Positions 20,013-29,413 of a DNA stretch of 64,000 nucleotides are shown piece by piece. Source of the stretch: Thermococcus sp. 2319x1. GTDB lineage: Archaea; Methanobacteriota_B; Thermococci; Thermococcales; Thermococcaceae. The stretch lies in NCBI RefSeq assembly GCF_001484685.1, contig NZ_CP012200.1, forward strand, positions 1,668,321 to 1,732,320, given 5' to 3'. Position numbers and translations under genes: made by a program. Every line of letters starts with the position of its first letter. The stretch's first letter is position 1. A model generated the notes under the pieces. It did not search any database, was not told where the DNA came from, and worked only from the letters and a program-made list of their open reading frames with translations.

Positions 20013-20064
20013 TTCAAGTCCTATAAAATCTGTCTGAATACAAAAGCTATGGAGGAAGGGGGTT
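20013..20064 (+). promoter_or_regulatory. promoter and ribosome site of the large ATPase gene
   Basis: TATA-like CTTTAAATG (near 19999) and CCTATAAAATC (20020-20030) precede the gene. GGAGGAAGGGGG at 20051-20062 is the ribosome site and selects the GTG start at 20065. The promoter lies at the very edge of the transposase relic, so the gene may have kept its own promoter during transfer. Confidence 0.5.
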
Positions 20065-23000
20065 GTGGGAAACATTAACCCCCAAAGCAAATCAATGATG
20101 GAACCAAAGGATGTAATTAGGAAAATTCGAGAGGAACTATTTGGAATTGGTATCGACTCCAGTGGATTACCTGAGAATGTAAAAAATTACATTCGACGCA
20201 ATGATGAGTTTAAAAGGGATGCCGCAAAACTTGCCGAAGATATTCATACTAAAAAGCCCCATTTTATTTTTGAATTGATTCAAAATGCAGAAGACAATGA
20301 ATATGAAAAGGACGTGATTCCAAAAATCAAATTTGTTCTAACCTCAGATTATTTAATAATTCAAAATAATGAGACTGGGTTTAAAGAGGAGAATGTCTGG
20401 GCTTTGTGTAAAATTGGAGGTTCTACAAAAACAAACAAATCTCTTGGGTACATTGGTGAAAAGGGAATAGGATTTAAGTCCGTTTTTATGGTAGCAAACG
20501 AAGTTCAGATATTCTCAAATAGCTTTCAGTTTAGGTTTAAATACGACAAAAAGGATCCGCTAACAATGCTAATTCCAGAGTGGATCGAGCAGGTTCCTGA
20601 TTTTGTTGATCTCACTCAGACAAACATTATATTGGTGCTAAATGACGAATCAAAGGCAGAAGCTCCTAAATATTTAGATGATATTCATCCTAATTTGCTA
20701 TTATTCCTCCGAAAGTTAAGGATAATTGAAATTGAAGACCAGACGAGAGGTATATACAGAAGATTCGAACGTTTTGAAAAAGACAACGTGGTTGAGATTA
20801 AAATAGTGGAAAAGGTAGGCAAATTAAACAAAATCTCCATACTGAGGTGGTTTGTTGTCAAAAAACTTCTAACAGTGCCTCCTGAAATTTCTGAAGACAA
20901 ACGAAAGGGTGTGAAAGAAACAGAAATAATCTTGGCATTCCCATTAAAAGAAGATGGCTCGCCAGATGATTCAAAGGAGCAACATGTTTTTGCCTTTTTA
21001 CCTGTCAGAAAATATGGATTTAAATTCATCATCCAAGCTGATTTTATCCTTTCCATAACTCGGGAAGATATAAAAGAAGATAATATGTGGAATCTCTGGC
21101 TCAGAAATTCCATTATAGATGTTTTTATGGACGCTGTTAGGGAATTTAAGAAAGATGAAAAATTAAAATACAGCTTTTATGAATATCTTCCCCTCAATGA
21201 AGTTAAAGATGAGTTCTTTTTGCCAATAGTGGATGGGATATATAAACGACTTAAAGATGAAGAGTGCGTCTTAACAGAGGCCAACACATGGAAGAAGCCT
21301 TCAGAAGTTTTAATAGGTGATAAAGAAATAAAGAGAATAGTAACCAATGAAGATTTGCAGAAGTTCTTTGGAAGAGAATACGTATCAAACAAAATAAAAG
21401 CAAAAAAGGAGATTTTACGCAGATTAGGAGTTGAAGATTTTTCAATTGACTATCTGATTAGATGTTTAGAAAACACTGAGTGGCTTAAAAAACAGAGCGA
21501 CGAATGGTTTGTCTTTCTTTTTAAGTATTTAAGCAATAAAAATCTCTCTAAGGAGCAATTAGAGAATCTAAGGAGTTTGAACATTATCAGATTGGAGAAC
21601 GGGGGGTTAACTTCCATAAACAAAGGCATCGTGTTCTTCCCGATAGAAAAAGAGATAGAAAAAGAGAAAACTTATGGATTTGAGAGTGAACTTAGGATAA
21701 TTAAGAGGGGTATCATCAATACTATTTTAAAATATAAGGAAGAGAGAGGTAAAATTTTTGAGTTCCTTGAAAAATTGGGAGTTCGGCATGCAACACCCTA
21801 CGAGATTATTGAGAGCCATATCTTACCTGTCTATGAGAACGGTATGTGGAGAGGAAAGGACCCCGACATTCTAACGGGGTATGTAATGTTCATTAAATAC
21901 CACTTAAACGAATACTACGAAGAAAGTGACAGGAGACTAAACGGAAATAGAAAGTGGTTGGAATCAAAGAAAGATCCATTAGAACGGCTTAAAAAGTCGC
22001 TTCTTATCCGCACTAATAGGAACAGTTATGACCATCCAGAAAACATATACCTACCCAAGAGTTACGGGAACGAGAATGACTTGGAGAGGTTATTTGAGGG
22101 TCTTAATGTAAGTTTTGTGCATCCGTGTTATCTTGAACAGGATATTAAGCATATCAATGATGAAATTGCTGAGTTAGAGAATAAACTGAAAGATAAGAGC
22201 AAAACATGGAAGAAAAAGCACAGAAAAGAAGTGAAGAAAATAGAAAAGAGGATTAAAGAGCTGGAAGAGAAAAGAAAGGAGAAAATTAGGGAATGGAAGG
22301 AGTTCTTTTTAAAAATAGGGATTCATGAGGTCCCGAGGGTTGAGGATTACGAAGGAAGTTGTGGATTAGTGGGGAATCCCCATACACGGTGTGCTTTCCA
22401 AATGGAACATGGAATACCAGAAGAGGAAATGGAGTATTCAACTAGAGGGCATACAATTAGAGACTGGATGCTCTCCCCAGAGTTTAGGAGTGTATTGGAA
22501 AAAGAAAATGCAGAAAACATGAAAATTTTATTGGCTATACTGGACAAATACTGGGACAAAGAATATTCAAAATACTTGAATATGAGTTACTACTGGTTCT
22601 ATTATTACGAGCATCATAAGACAGTTCCTTCCTCGTTTATTAGGGAGTTAAAAGAAAGGATTAAGCTTCCTACAATACAAAATACCTTGGCGAGACCCTC
22701 AGAGGTATTCTTGGATAAACCAGAAATTCGGGAACTTTTAGGTGATACTGTTCCATATTTAGCAGTGGAGATTAAAAATGAAGAGCTTATTAAAGCCTTG
22801 GGTATCAACACGCGAGCTAACGTAAGGGGTGTGCTGAATTACTTAAAAGCTCTTGTTGAGCAGGGGGACACGGATAAGGAAAAATTTGAGAAACTGTATG
22901 AGTTCTTGGATAAGCATTTTGAGGAAGATGCAACTAATATTAGGAAGGAGTTTTCTGAAAACCCCCTGATTTTTGTCCCAAATGCAGAGAAAAAGTATTA

Positions 23001-24795
23001 CAGTACTAAGGAAGTTATATGGAGGGACGTAAGCAATATTTTCGGCAAAAATAGAATATATTTGGAGAGATACTATCCCAAGCTCAAAAAGCTCTTTGTT
23101 GAGAAATTGGGCATAAGTGAAAGACCCACTCCTAAAGATTACGCTAATGTTTTGCTCTCTATATCCAGAAAAATTGAACTCTCGGATGAAGATAAAAAGA
23201 CAATAGTAAAGATATATGAAGAATTGAACCGCAACTTGAATCCCGATAAAGTTGAGAACCCCATATCTCAGGAAGATTGGTGGAAGAACTTTATTCAGGA
23301 AGCAATTTTCCTAACGGATAAAGGCGAATTTAGGAGAAATCTTGGGGATATCTTCATAAATGATGATAATGAACTTTATGAACTGTTTAAAGACGAAGAA
23401 AACATACATTTCCTATGGTTGCCTAAGGACTATCACATAGACAAGATCAAATTTTTCATTGGAGCATGTGGTCTTCGCTATATATCTAAAAGCACCAAAG
23501 TTGAACCGCTGCTTGAAGAAGGCAAATATTCAAAAGATTATGAACTCACAGATCGCATTCGGGCTATCATACCCTATGTTTTGCGGTACCTTTATTGGAG
23601 AGAAAATGCAATCTATGAAAAACTCAAAAAAGAGGGAGTATTTGAGAAAATTAGAACGATTAAAGTCTATGCCGTAGAGACTCTAAAAGTTAAATATTCG
23701 ACAGGTATTAGTGGAGGAGAAACGATAGATAAAGTTACCGAGAGAAAGTGTATTTACCATGATGGGAACTTGTATATTGAAAGAAACAATGCCAGCCTTA
23801 ACGATCTTGCAGTAGAATTTTCCAAAGTGTTCGGTGAAGTTAAGGGTCTTGATTCATTCTTGTTGCTTATTATAAATACATCGGAAATATCGGAAATAGA
23901 AGAAATTATAAAGATACAAAAAATAGGGAAATTACCTGAGAATGATGCCGAGTTTCTAAGAAATGTTCTCAACACTGAAAAGATAGAAGAAAAGAAAGAA
24001 GAACTATTATCTGAAAAGAAACCAGAAAAAACGTTTTCTAAAGAAGAGGGTGAAGGTAGCGAAGAAACACCGCCTTCAATATCGACAGAAATTACCTCTC
24101 AACTGCTAACAGAACCAACAGGAGGAGAGAGTGTTATCGAAAGTAATAAAGGTATTCCAGATAAAACAAGAGAGAAAGAATGGACTCCAGAATTTTCTCC
24201 AGAGGAAGTTCCAGTTATGGTAGAAGAATACGATGTCCAAAAACAAAGCCAACTAAAGGAGGAAGGAGAAGAGCATAACAAAAAGTCTTCTATGGAAGAA
24301 ATTCATCTTTTATCACCTCTTGGAACTACTGCTTCACCTGCAGAAACCTTGAGCAGAAAAACAAGAGAGGATATTGGACGATGGGGAGAAGAATATGCTT
24401 TAAGATGCATTAAATATGAATTAATGGAAAAATATCCAGATGCTATTGTGGTAGATACTGAACAAGGCTTTAGATTAGAAAGGGACGGTAATGTAGTTAT
24501 GGAGGTGATATGGGAAAATAAAAAATGCGAAAGCGGCAAGCCTTATGATATTAAAATAATCGAGGAAGAGAGGGAAATTTTTGTCGAGGTGAAAGCTACC
24601 CCCTCAGCCACTAAGGGAACATTCCAGCTATCAGAGAATGAATGGAGTTTCATGAAAGAAAAAGGTGATAGATACTGTATCTATAGGGTATACAGGGCAG
24701 GAAGTGGCAATCCCAAAGTAACTAAGATTCAGAATCCAATAAAGCTTATATATAAAGGAAAAATCAAAGTGAAAAATGCAACTATAGAAATATAG
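20065..24795 (+). CDS. giant HSP90-like (GHKL/sacsin-type) ATPase with C-terminal DUF3883-type nuclease domain
   Basis: A 1576-residue protein. Residues 55-330 form a GHKL ATPase of the sacsin/NOV type: N-box ELIQNAEDNEY (E70, N74), NNETGF (101-106) in place of DxGxG, and GEKGIGFKSVF (131-141). A long helical middle includes a lysine-rich coiled coil near 690-750. A low-complexity Pro/Glu/Ser linker (about 1310-1425) leads to a C-terminal domain (1430-1576) like DUF3883. It has E1442, D1495 and E1508-V-K1510, the D...ExK arrangement of PD-(D/E)xK nucleases. Related ATPase-nuclease proteins occur in prokaryotic defence and restriction loci and plant NO VEIN. AT-rich composition and flanking IS relics indicate acquisition. 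It stands alone with no partner gene. Confidence 0.85.
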   Translation: MGNINPQSKSMMEPKDVIRKIREELFGIGIDSSGLPENVKNYIRRNDEFKRDAAKLAEDIHTKKPHFIFELIQNAEDNEYEKDVIPKIKFVLTSDYLIIQNNETGFKEENVWALCKIGGSTKTNKSLGYIGEKGIGFKSVFMVANEVQIFSNSFQFRFKYDKKDPLTMLIPEWIEQVPDFVDLTQTNIILVLNDESKAEAPKYLDDIHPNLLLFLRKLRIIEIEDQTRGIYRRFERFEKDNVVEIKIVEKVGKLNKISILRWFVVKKLLTVPPEISEDKRKGVKETEIILAFPLKEDGSPDDSKEQHVFAFLPVRKYGFKFIIQADFILSITREDIKEDNMWNLWLRNSIIDVFMDAVREFKKDEKLKYSFYEYLPLNEVKDEFFLPIVDGIYKRLKDEECVLTEANTWKKPSEVLIGDKEIKRIVTNEDLQKFFGREYVSNKIKAKKEILRRLGVEDFSIDYLIRCLENTEWLKKQSDEWFVFLFKYLSNKNLSKEQLENLRSLNIIRLENGGLTSINKGIVFFPIEKEIEKEKTYGFESELRIIKRGIINTILKYKEERGKIFEFLEKLGVRHATPYEIIESHILPVYENGMWRGKDPDILTGYVMFIKYHLNEYYEESDRRLNGNRKWLESKKDPLERLKKSLLIRTNRNSYDHPENIYLPKSYGNENDLERLFEGLNVSFVHPCYLEQDIKHINDEIAELENKLKDKSKTWKKKHRKEVKKIEKRIKELEEKRKEKIREWKEFFLKIGIHEVPRVEDYEGSCGLVGNPHTRCAFQMEHGIPEEEMEYSTRGHTIRDWMLSPEFRSVLEKENAENMKILLAILDKYWDKEYSKYLNMSYYWFYYYEHHKTVPSSFIRELKERIKLPTIQNTLARPSEVFLDKPEIRELLGDTVPYLAVEIKNEELIKALGINTRANVRGVLNYLKALVEQGDTDKEKFEKLYEFLDKHFEEDATNIRKEFSENPLIFVPNAEKKYYSTKEVIWRDVSNIFGKNRIYLERYYPKLKKLFVEKLGISERPTPKDYANVLLSISRKIELSDEDKKTIVKIYEELNRNLNPDKVENPISQEDWWKNFIQEAIFLTDKGEFRRNLGDIFINDDNELYELFKDEENIHFLWLPKDYHIDKIKFFIGACGLRYISKSTKVEPLLEEGKYSKDYELTDRIRAIIPYVLRYLYWRENAIYEKLKKEGVFEKIRTIKVYAVETLKVKYSTGISGGETIDKVTERKCIYHDGNLYIERNNASLNDLAVEFSKVFGEVKGLDSFLLLIINTSEISEIEEIIKIQKIGKLPENDAEFLRNVLNTEKIEEKKEELLSEKKPEKTFSKEEGEGSEETPPSISTEITSQLLTEPTGGESVIESNKGIPDKTREKEWTPEFSPEEVPVMVEEYDVQKQSQLKEEGEEHNKKSSMEEIHLLSPLGTTASPAETLSRKTREDIGRWGEEYALRCIKYELMEKYPDAIVVDTEQGFRLERDGNVVMEVIWENKKCESGKPYDIKIIEEEREIFVEVKATPSATKGTFQLSENEWSFMKEKGDRYCIYRVYRAGSGNPKVTKIQNPIKLIYKGKIKVKNATIEI

Positions 24796-24884
24796 AGGCC
24801 CATCTCTTCTTCTTACAATACTGTCAAAGCAAGTAGTTGAATGTCGGATTTGTTTTAGATTTAATTTTCTACCCCTTACTTTAG
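24796..24884. other. short AT-rich spacer after the ATPase gene
   Basis: No gene seen. A T-rich run TTTGTTTTAGATTTAATTTTC near 24850 may end transcription of the large gene. The next recognisable material is an IS remnant. Confidence 0.4.
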
Positions 24885-25117
24885 AAAAAGTCACGTAATA
24901 TTCAGGCCAAGGGACAGTATTACTAACTCAAAACTATTAAAGAGCAAACAAAACGCTTCTAGAATAACTCCAAGAGTAGCAACTGGCAAAAAGTTCACTA
25001 GTTCTTGTATCTCTCTCCTTTCAGGTATAATTAGGGTTCATTCTCAGTTTGATGGACACTAGGCAATATTACTCAATGGCTCCAAGATGTGACATACCAA
25101 AGTTACCCTAACAGTAG
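24885..25117 (+). mobile_element. 3' remnant of the same IS type as at 18616
   Basis: The sequence follows 19144-19383 closely: CACGTAATATTCAGGCCAAG matches CACGTAACTTTCGGGCCAAG, AACAAAACGCTTCTAGAATAA matches the KERTKRFWNN region, and it ends in TTACCCTAACAGTAGCG, a variant of the right terminal repeat. Many point changes and small deletions mark it as old. It has the same orientation as the left copy, and the left two thirds of this copy are missing. Confidence 0.8.
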
Positions 25118-25757
25118 CGTCAAAGGAACAGTAACGGTAAAAGACCTCATTGGAAGAGAAGTCAAAGTTCTGGCAATGTTGAGCGAATAACGCCAGTGAC
25201 AAAATCGTTGGAGTTGAGGATTTTGAAAAACTTCACAGATACGGCAGAGCATACATTCCAGCACATCCAGAACTTGGAGAACTTCCCAGTATTGGGCCCG
25301 GGGGTCCAGGAAAGCTTCCTAACTTAGAAGCGTTGGTTAATCTAAGGCCAGATGTAATTTTCACGACCTATGTAGATGCTAAGACAGCTCAAGATATCCA
25401 AGAAAAAACGGGAATACCCGTTGTTGTATTAAGCTATGGACAAGTGACAACTGCTCTTTAAATCTTTACAGCTCGCAGGTAAAATCCTTGGAAAAGAAAA
25501 AAGAGCTCAGGAGGTTATCACCTTCATTAAATCTCTCCAAGAGGACTTATTAAAACGTACAGAGCTACGCAACCAGCATAGGAACTGCCCTTGCAGATGC
25601 CTACTTCATCGGAAAGGTCCTTTATCCAGAGAGCTTTAAAGATGTAGACCCCATAAAGACGGCAAACGATATTTATGAATTTTTAGTGGGCAAACCAGTA
25701 TACGAAACACTTGCCGAACAGTTTGGAGGATTCGGAAGAATCAATCTTTCGACTGGA
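25118..25757 (+). pseudogene. iron-siderophore ABC binding protein remnant (FecB/BtuF type)
   Basis: Conserved pieces of a periplasmic-binding-protein type II subunit lie in order but in different frames. They are [86 protein letters not shown] and [24 protein letters not shown]. The intervals between them are shorter than in intact homologues and contain stops near 25190 and 25460. Several internal deletions are the simplest account. The gene cannot give a working protein. Confidence 0.82.
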
Positions 25758-25850
25758 AGTCTTGTCCAGTACTTTGCGGACGAACTCCAACTGGCGGCGA
25801 TGGTCTACTGGGGCTTTGGGGATTTAGGAGGGGCAACATGGAGAGAGAAC
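25758..25850 (+). pseudogene. fragment of an iron ABC permease (FecC type)
   Basis: SLVQYFADELQLAAMVYWGFGDLGGATW resembles the cytoplasmic loop region of FecCD-family permeases (ADxxxLxAxxxWxxGSL-like). It is fused directly to the end of the binding-protein remnant; most of the roughly 330-residue permease is gone. Confidence 0.6.
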
Positions 25851-25868
25851 ACAATACTCATGATTCTT

Positions 25869-26352
25869 AGGGTATGTTCCACAGAGCGTAAATCCCGGAT
25901 TTATGAGGGTTTTTGATATCGTTCTTTTGGGCAGGAGGCTATATATGGGCTTTAATCCTTCAGAAAAGGACATTAGAATCGTTAATGAAATCCTCAAGAA
26001 GAGTGGAGGAGAGCTGCAAAAGGTAAGCATCGCCAGAGCCCTAGCACAAGAACCAGAGATACTACTCATGGACGAACCAACAAACAATCTTGACCCAAAG
26101 AACCAGCTTAAAGTTATGGAGATAGCCAAAGACTTCGCAAAAGTGGGCAAAGTCCCGATAGCGGTTATGCACGATGTTAACTTAGCTCTACGTTTTGCTG
26201 ATAGGTTTATTTTCATGAAAAATGGTAGAATAATAGCGGATGGAGGGAGGGAAATTCTAAGGTCTGAAATTTTTGAGAAAGTTTATGGAATCAGAGGGCT
26301 TGTCGGCGAAGTCTCTGGAGTCCCAGTGTTCATAGCTAGCTCAGAGAGTTGA
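25869..26352 (+). pseudogene. iron ABC transporter ATPase remnant (FecE type)
   Basis: The fragment opens with LGYVPQSVNPGFMRVFDIVLLGR, the Q-loop region, so the Walker A half is absent. The segment between VNEILKK and SGGELQKVSIARALAQ is also shortened. Walker B (EILLMDEPTNNLDP), the D-loop and AVMHDVNLALRFADR (H-loop) are intact to the natural C-terminus. Without Walker A it cannot bind ATP normally. It is the tail of a decayed iron-uptake operon and overlaps the convergent VIT-type gene by 12 bases. Confidence 0.85.
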
Positions 26353-27429
26353 AATGTGGAAAAGGTTTTCCATTAGCCTTCCAAAAATATAACTCAGGAA
26401 AGCGGCCCCCAATCCGGTAGAGACCATCTCAAGGACTTTCTTCTTTATTGAAATTCCCGAAAGTACGGAGATTACGCTTGCAACTATGGCCAAAGCAGTT
26501 CCAGCCAAGAGAATCGAGAAAGGTAGGGCTAATAAAGAAGAGGAAGCCATGAAATATGGCAATACCGGAAAAGCCACCCCGGTTAGATAAGCCAAGCCAG
26601 TATAAAGGGCCGAACGGAGTTCATTTTCATTGCTTTCTTGCACAAGAAGATTTATCATTGCGTTTTCATTGGAAGAGAGCTTTTCCGCAACTTCTTTAGC
26701 AACCTCCCCCGGCATACCGCTCTCCAAAAGCCTCTCTATAAGCTCTTCCTTTGCTCTCTCCGGAGAAACTTTGAAAAGCACTTCCATTCTCTGCTTTACA
26801 CTCTCATTCACCTGCCTCTGAGACCTGACGGATATAAACGCCCCTATCCCCATTGAAAGTGCTCCTGCGACTCCAACTATCAAGCCGCTAATTCCCACTA
26901 TTTTCGGATTGTGGATGTAAACTGCCGAAAGTCCCGTAACTGCCCCCAAAAGCTCTACGAGACCATCGTTCATTCCAAGGACAAAATCCCTTATGTTTTC
27001 TACATGAAGGCGCTTCTTGCTCTCATAGAAAAAGCGCTCATGCTCAAGTTCATCCAAGATTATTTTAGAAATTGCCTCCCTCTCTTCATCGCTAAGCTTG
27101 TATTTTGTCAGAAAGCTGGAATACTTTTTAATAGCCGAGTTTTCCCCCATTTCAAGCAGAGAAACAACGGTTCCCGGCCCCAAAAGCTTTCTAAGCAGTT
27201 TTACAGAAAAGAAACCAAGCCTGCCTATCTTTATTTTCTCAGGTTTTTTGCCCCTTTTGGCCAAAAAGTCGTGCCAGAATTTTGCGTGATTGGATTCTAT
27301 ATGAGATAGCCTTAAAAATTCTTCTTTCAGCTTTGGGTCTTTTTCCCCTCTACTCAAGGAAGCATAGAGAACCGAATCTCTGTATTCGTCCTCGTAAAAT
27401 TGACCCGCCAGTTTGAGCATTTCCTCCAT
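26341..27429 (-). CDS. rubrerythrin-like domain fused to a VIT1/CCC1-type metal transporter
   Basis: A 362-residue protein. Residues 1-130 are a ferritin-like diiron four-helix domain (EDEYRDSVLYASLSRGEKD, HIESNHAKFWHDFL, EMGENSAIKKY, DELEHERFFYESKK). Residues 140-362 are a VIT1/CCC1 membrane domain with GMNDGLVELLGAVTGLSAVY and GALSMGIGAFISVRSQRQ. Fusions of this kind are thought to couple iron binding or oxidation to transport across the membrane. ATG at 27429 follows GGTGGGCAAG. It heads a block rich in ferritin-like genes. Confidence 0.9.
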   Translation of the reverse strand: MEEMLKLAGQFYEDEYRDSVLYASLSRGEKDPKLKEEFLRLSHIESNHAKFWHDFLAKRGKKPEKIKIGRLGFFSVKLLRKLLGPGTVVSLLEMGENSAIKKYSSFLTKYKLSDEEREAISKIILDELEHERFFYESKKRLHVENIRDFVLGMNDGLVELLGAVTGLSAVYIHNPKIVGISGLIVGVAGALSMGIGAFISVRSQRQVNESVKQRMEVLFKVSPERAKEELIERLLESGMPGEVAKEVAEKLSSNENAMINLLVQESNENELRSALYTGLAYLTGVAFPVLPYFMASSSLLALPFSILLAGTALAIVASVISVLSGISIKKKVLEMVSTGLGAAFLSYIFGRLMENLFHISTL

Positions 27430-27479
27430 CTTGCCCACCAAAAATGTAAAAGCTTAGGGGTTAATAAAATAAACGGAAA

Positions 27480-27656
27480 TCACTCGGCGGGAGCATAATA
27501 GCATCTCTTCGGAGAAATTATTTTTCCTTCCTTTTTGAGCTTTTTAATGACTTTATCTACCTCTTTCTTGTCAATTCCAGCCAGTTCAGCTATTTCAGCG
27601 CTTTTTAAGGGTCTTCCTGCTTCTTTTAAAACTTTGAAAACCAACTCCTCGCTCAT
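27480..27656 (-). CDS. small winged-helix DNA-binding protein
   Basis: A 58-residue protein that is almost only a winged helix: EELVFKVLKEAGRPLKSAEIAELAGIDKKEVDKVIKKLKKEG with a short basic wing. It may be a regulator or nucleoid-type factor; targets are unknown. Start at 27656 has AAGGTGATGGCC. Upstream on its strand is a TATA box (TTTATAAG), and a GTTTTGAAC motif (GTTn3AAC, the SurR half-site) lies near 27710, so redox control is conceivable. Confidence 0.8.
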   Translation of the reverse strand: MSEELVFKVLKEAGRPLKSAEIAELAGIDKKEVDKVIKKLKKEGKIISPKRCYYAPAE

Positions 27657-27739
27657 GGCCATCACCTTAAAATTTGCATTAAAGGATTAAATCTTCGAAC
27701 TTATAAAGTTTTCAGTTCAAAACAAAAGAGGGGAGAAAA

Positions 27740-29260
27740 TCAAAGGTACTCCCAGACACCGTAGCCCTTGAAGTTGTGGACTATCGTTTTTGTCGTCGTA
27801 AGCTGCTCGACAGAGTAGCCTATGCCCTCTCTTCCCACACCGCTGTCCTTCATGCCTCCAAAGGGGTAGTAGCCTATGCCATGCCTCGGGTACTCGTTGA
27901 TGAAGACGCTCCCAACTTCAAGCTTTCTCGCGACCTTCCTTGCCCTCCTCTCGCACTCGCTGAAAACAGAGGCATCCAGTCCAAAGCGGGAAGAATTAGC
28001 TATGGCAACTGCCTCGTCTTCATCCTTGACCTTGATAAGTAGGGTGAGGGGACCAAAGACGTCCTCCTGAAAAGCCCTAAGCTCTTTAACCTTCTCTTTG
28101 TCCACTTCAAGGAGTACTGGCCACACATAGTTGCCCTCCCTTTTGAATCCGGTCAAAGGCTTCGCTCCCTTCTCTATGGCGTCTTTGTAAATCTCTTCAA
28201 TATAATCCGCAGAATGTTTGTCAATAAGGGGTCCCATTACAGCGTTTTCATCCTCTAAGGGGTTTTTGGGTTCTATCTCTTTCAGCTTTTCGAGAATCTT
28301 TGCTTTTAACTCTTCATAGATTTCTTCCTGAGCTAAGATGAGCCTTATTGCATCGCATCTCTGACCGGAGTAGCTCACCATGCCCTTAATGATTTTTTCA
28401 CTCGCAAGCTCTAAATCCGCATCATCCAAAACTATCGCAGGGTCTTTGCCGCCAAGCTCAAGGTGGTAGGCTTTTATGCCGCCGGTTTTTATTATGTGCT
28501 CCCCAACCTCTGTGCTTCCGGTGAAGGTTATGGCCCTTATACGATTGTCCTTTACCACATCATCCATGAATCTTCCGGGTATTGTTAGGAGGGCAAAGCT
28601 CTCCTTAGGGAAGCCCGCAAGTTCTAAGACCCTGATGAAGAGAAGTGCCGCAAGAGGATCTGCAGATGCAGGTTTTAACAGCACTGCATTTCCACTGAGA
28701 AGGGCGGGTATTACCTTTGTGGCAGAGATGAACAGCGGATAATTGAAGGGACTTATTGCCAAGATAACTCCATACGGTTCCCTCTTGACTATTCCCTCAC
28801 TCTCGAGGGTCTCTTCACTCCAGTCTCCGGGGATGTAATCGCCAAGCATTCTCCTTGACTCAAAGGTAGTTTTTTCGAGCCTTTCAATGGTGGCTTTTGT
28901 TTCCCCAGTTGCATTGCTCTTTGGCTTGCCGGCATCGAGGATTAGAACTCTTACGAAGTCGTCAAAGGCCCCCCTCATTAATTGTGCTGCTTTTAAGAAG
29001 CTTTCTATTCTCTTTTCTCCGGGATAGTTCCTTATTTCTTCTCTTCCTTTTTCATAAACTGTGGAAAGAATTTCCTCGATTTGTTCCTTGCTGAGCCTTG
29101 AAACCCTTGCTATAATGCTGCCATCTATAGGGCTCCTAATATCGGAAAAACTTTCTCCAAAGACCCACTCCCCAGCGGCGTAGGTCTTAAATTCGGGGAC
29201 ACCATCTTCGCCAATCCTGTATATCTCATCAAAAATTTTGTCATGGACAAGTTTGTCCAT
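27740..29260 (-). CDS. gapN: non-phosphorylating NADP-dependent glyceraldehyde-3-phosphate dehydrogenase (GAPN)
   Basis: A 506-residue aldehyde-dehydrogenase-superfamily enzyme with the length and N-terminus typical of Thermococcales GAPN, which oxidises glyceraldehyde 3-phosphate to 3-phosphoglycerate and yields NADPH. FTGSTEVGEHI is the cofactor loop, LELGGKDP holds the general base Glu, and GQRCDAIRL the catalytic Cys. FINEYPRHGIGYYPFGGMKDSG is intact at the C-terminus. ATG at 29260 follows GGTGATTACA. In this group it works beside the ferredoxin-linked GAPOR. Confidence 0.9.
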   Translation of the reverse strand: MDKLVHDKIFDEIYRIGEDGVPEFKTYAAGEWVFGESFSDIRSPIDGSIIARVSRLSKEQIEEILSTVYEKGREEIRNYPGEKRIESFLKAAQLMRGAFDDFVRVLILDAGKPKSNATGETKATIERLEKTTFESRRMLGDYIPGDWSEETLESEGIVKREPYGVILAISPFNYPLFISATKVIPALLSGNAVLLKPASADPLAALLFIRVLELAGFPKESFALLTIPGRFMDDVVKDNRIRAITFTGSTEVGEHIIKTGGIKAYHLELGGKDPAIVLDDADLELASEKIIKGMVSYSGQRCDAIRLILAQEEIYEELKAKILEKLKEIEPKNPLEDENAVMGPLIDKHSADYIEEIYKDAIEKGAKPLTGFKREGNYVWPVLLEVDKEKVKELRAFQEDVFGPLTLLIKVKDEDEAVAIANSSRFGLDASVFSECERRARKVARKLEVGSVFINEYPRHGIGYYPFGGMKDSGVGREGIGYSVEQLTTTKTIVHNFKGYGVWEYL

Positions 29261-29413
29261 TTGTAATCACCAATATATACTATTGCACATACATATAAAA
29301 GGTTTTATCTAACCAAACTGAAATTTTACCTTCCAAAAACTTTCCAAAGAACGAATCACCAAAGTTCCGAAAACGTTAATAACTTTAACGAGAATATATA
29401 ACCGGTGGTTTCT

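Noticed and set aside
27700-27720. Full SurR operator before the small winged-helix gene
   Set aside because: Only the GTTn3AAC half is present; the n5-GTT extension is missing, so only mentioned as a possibility.
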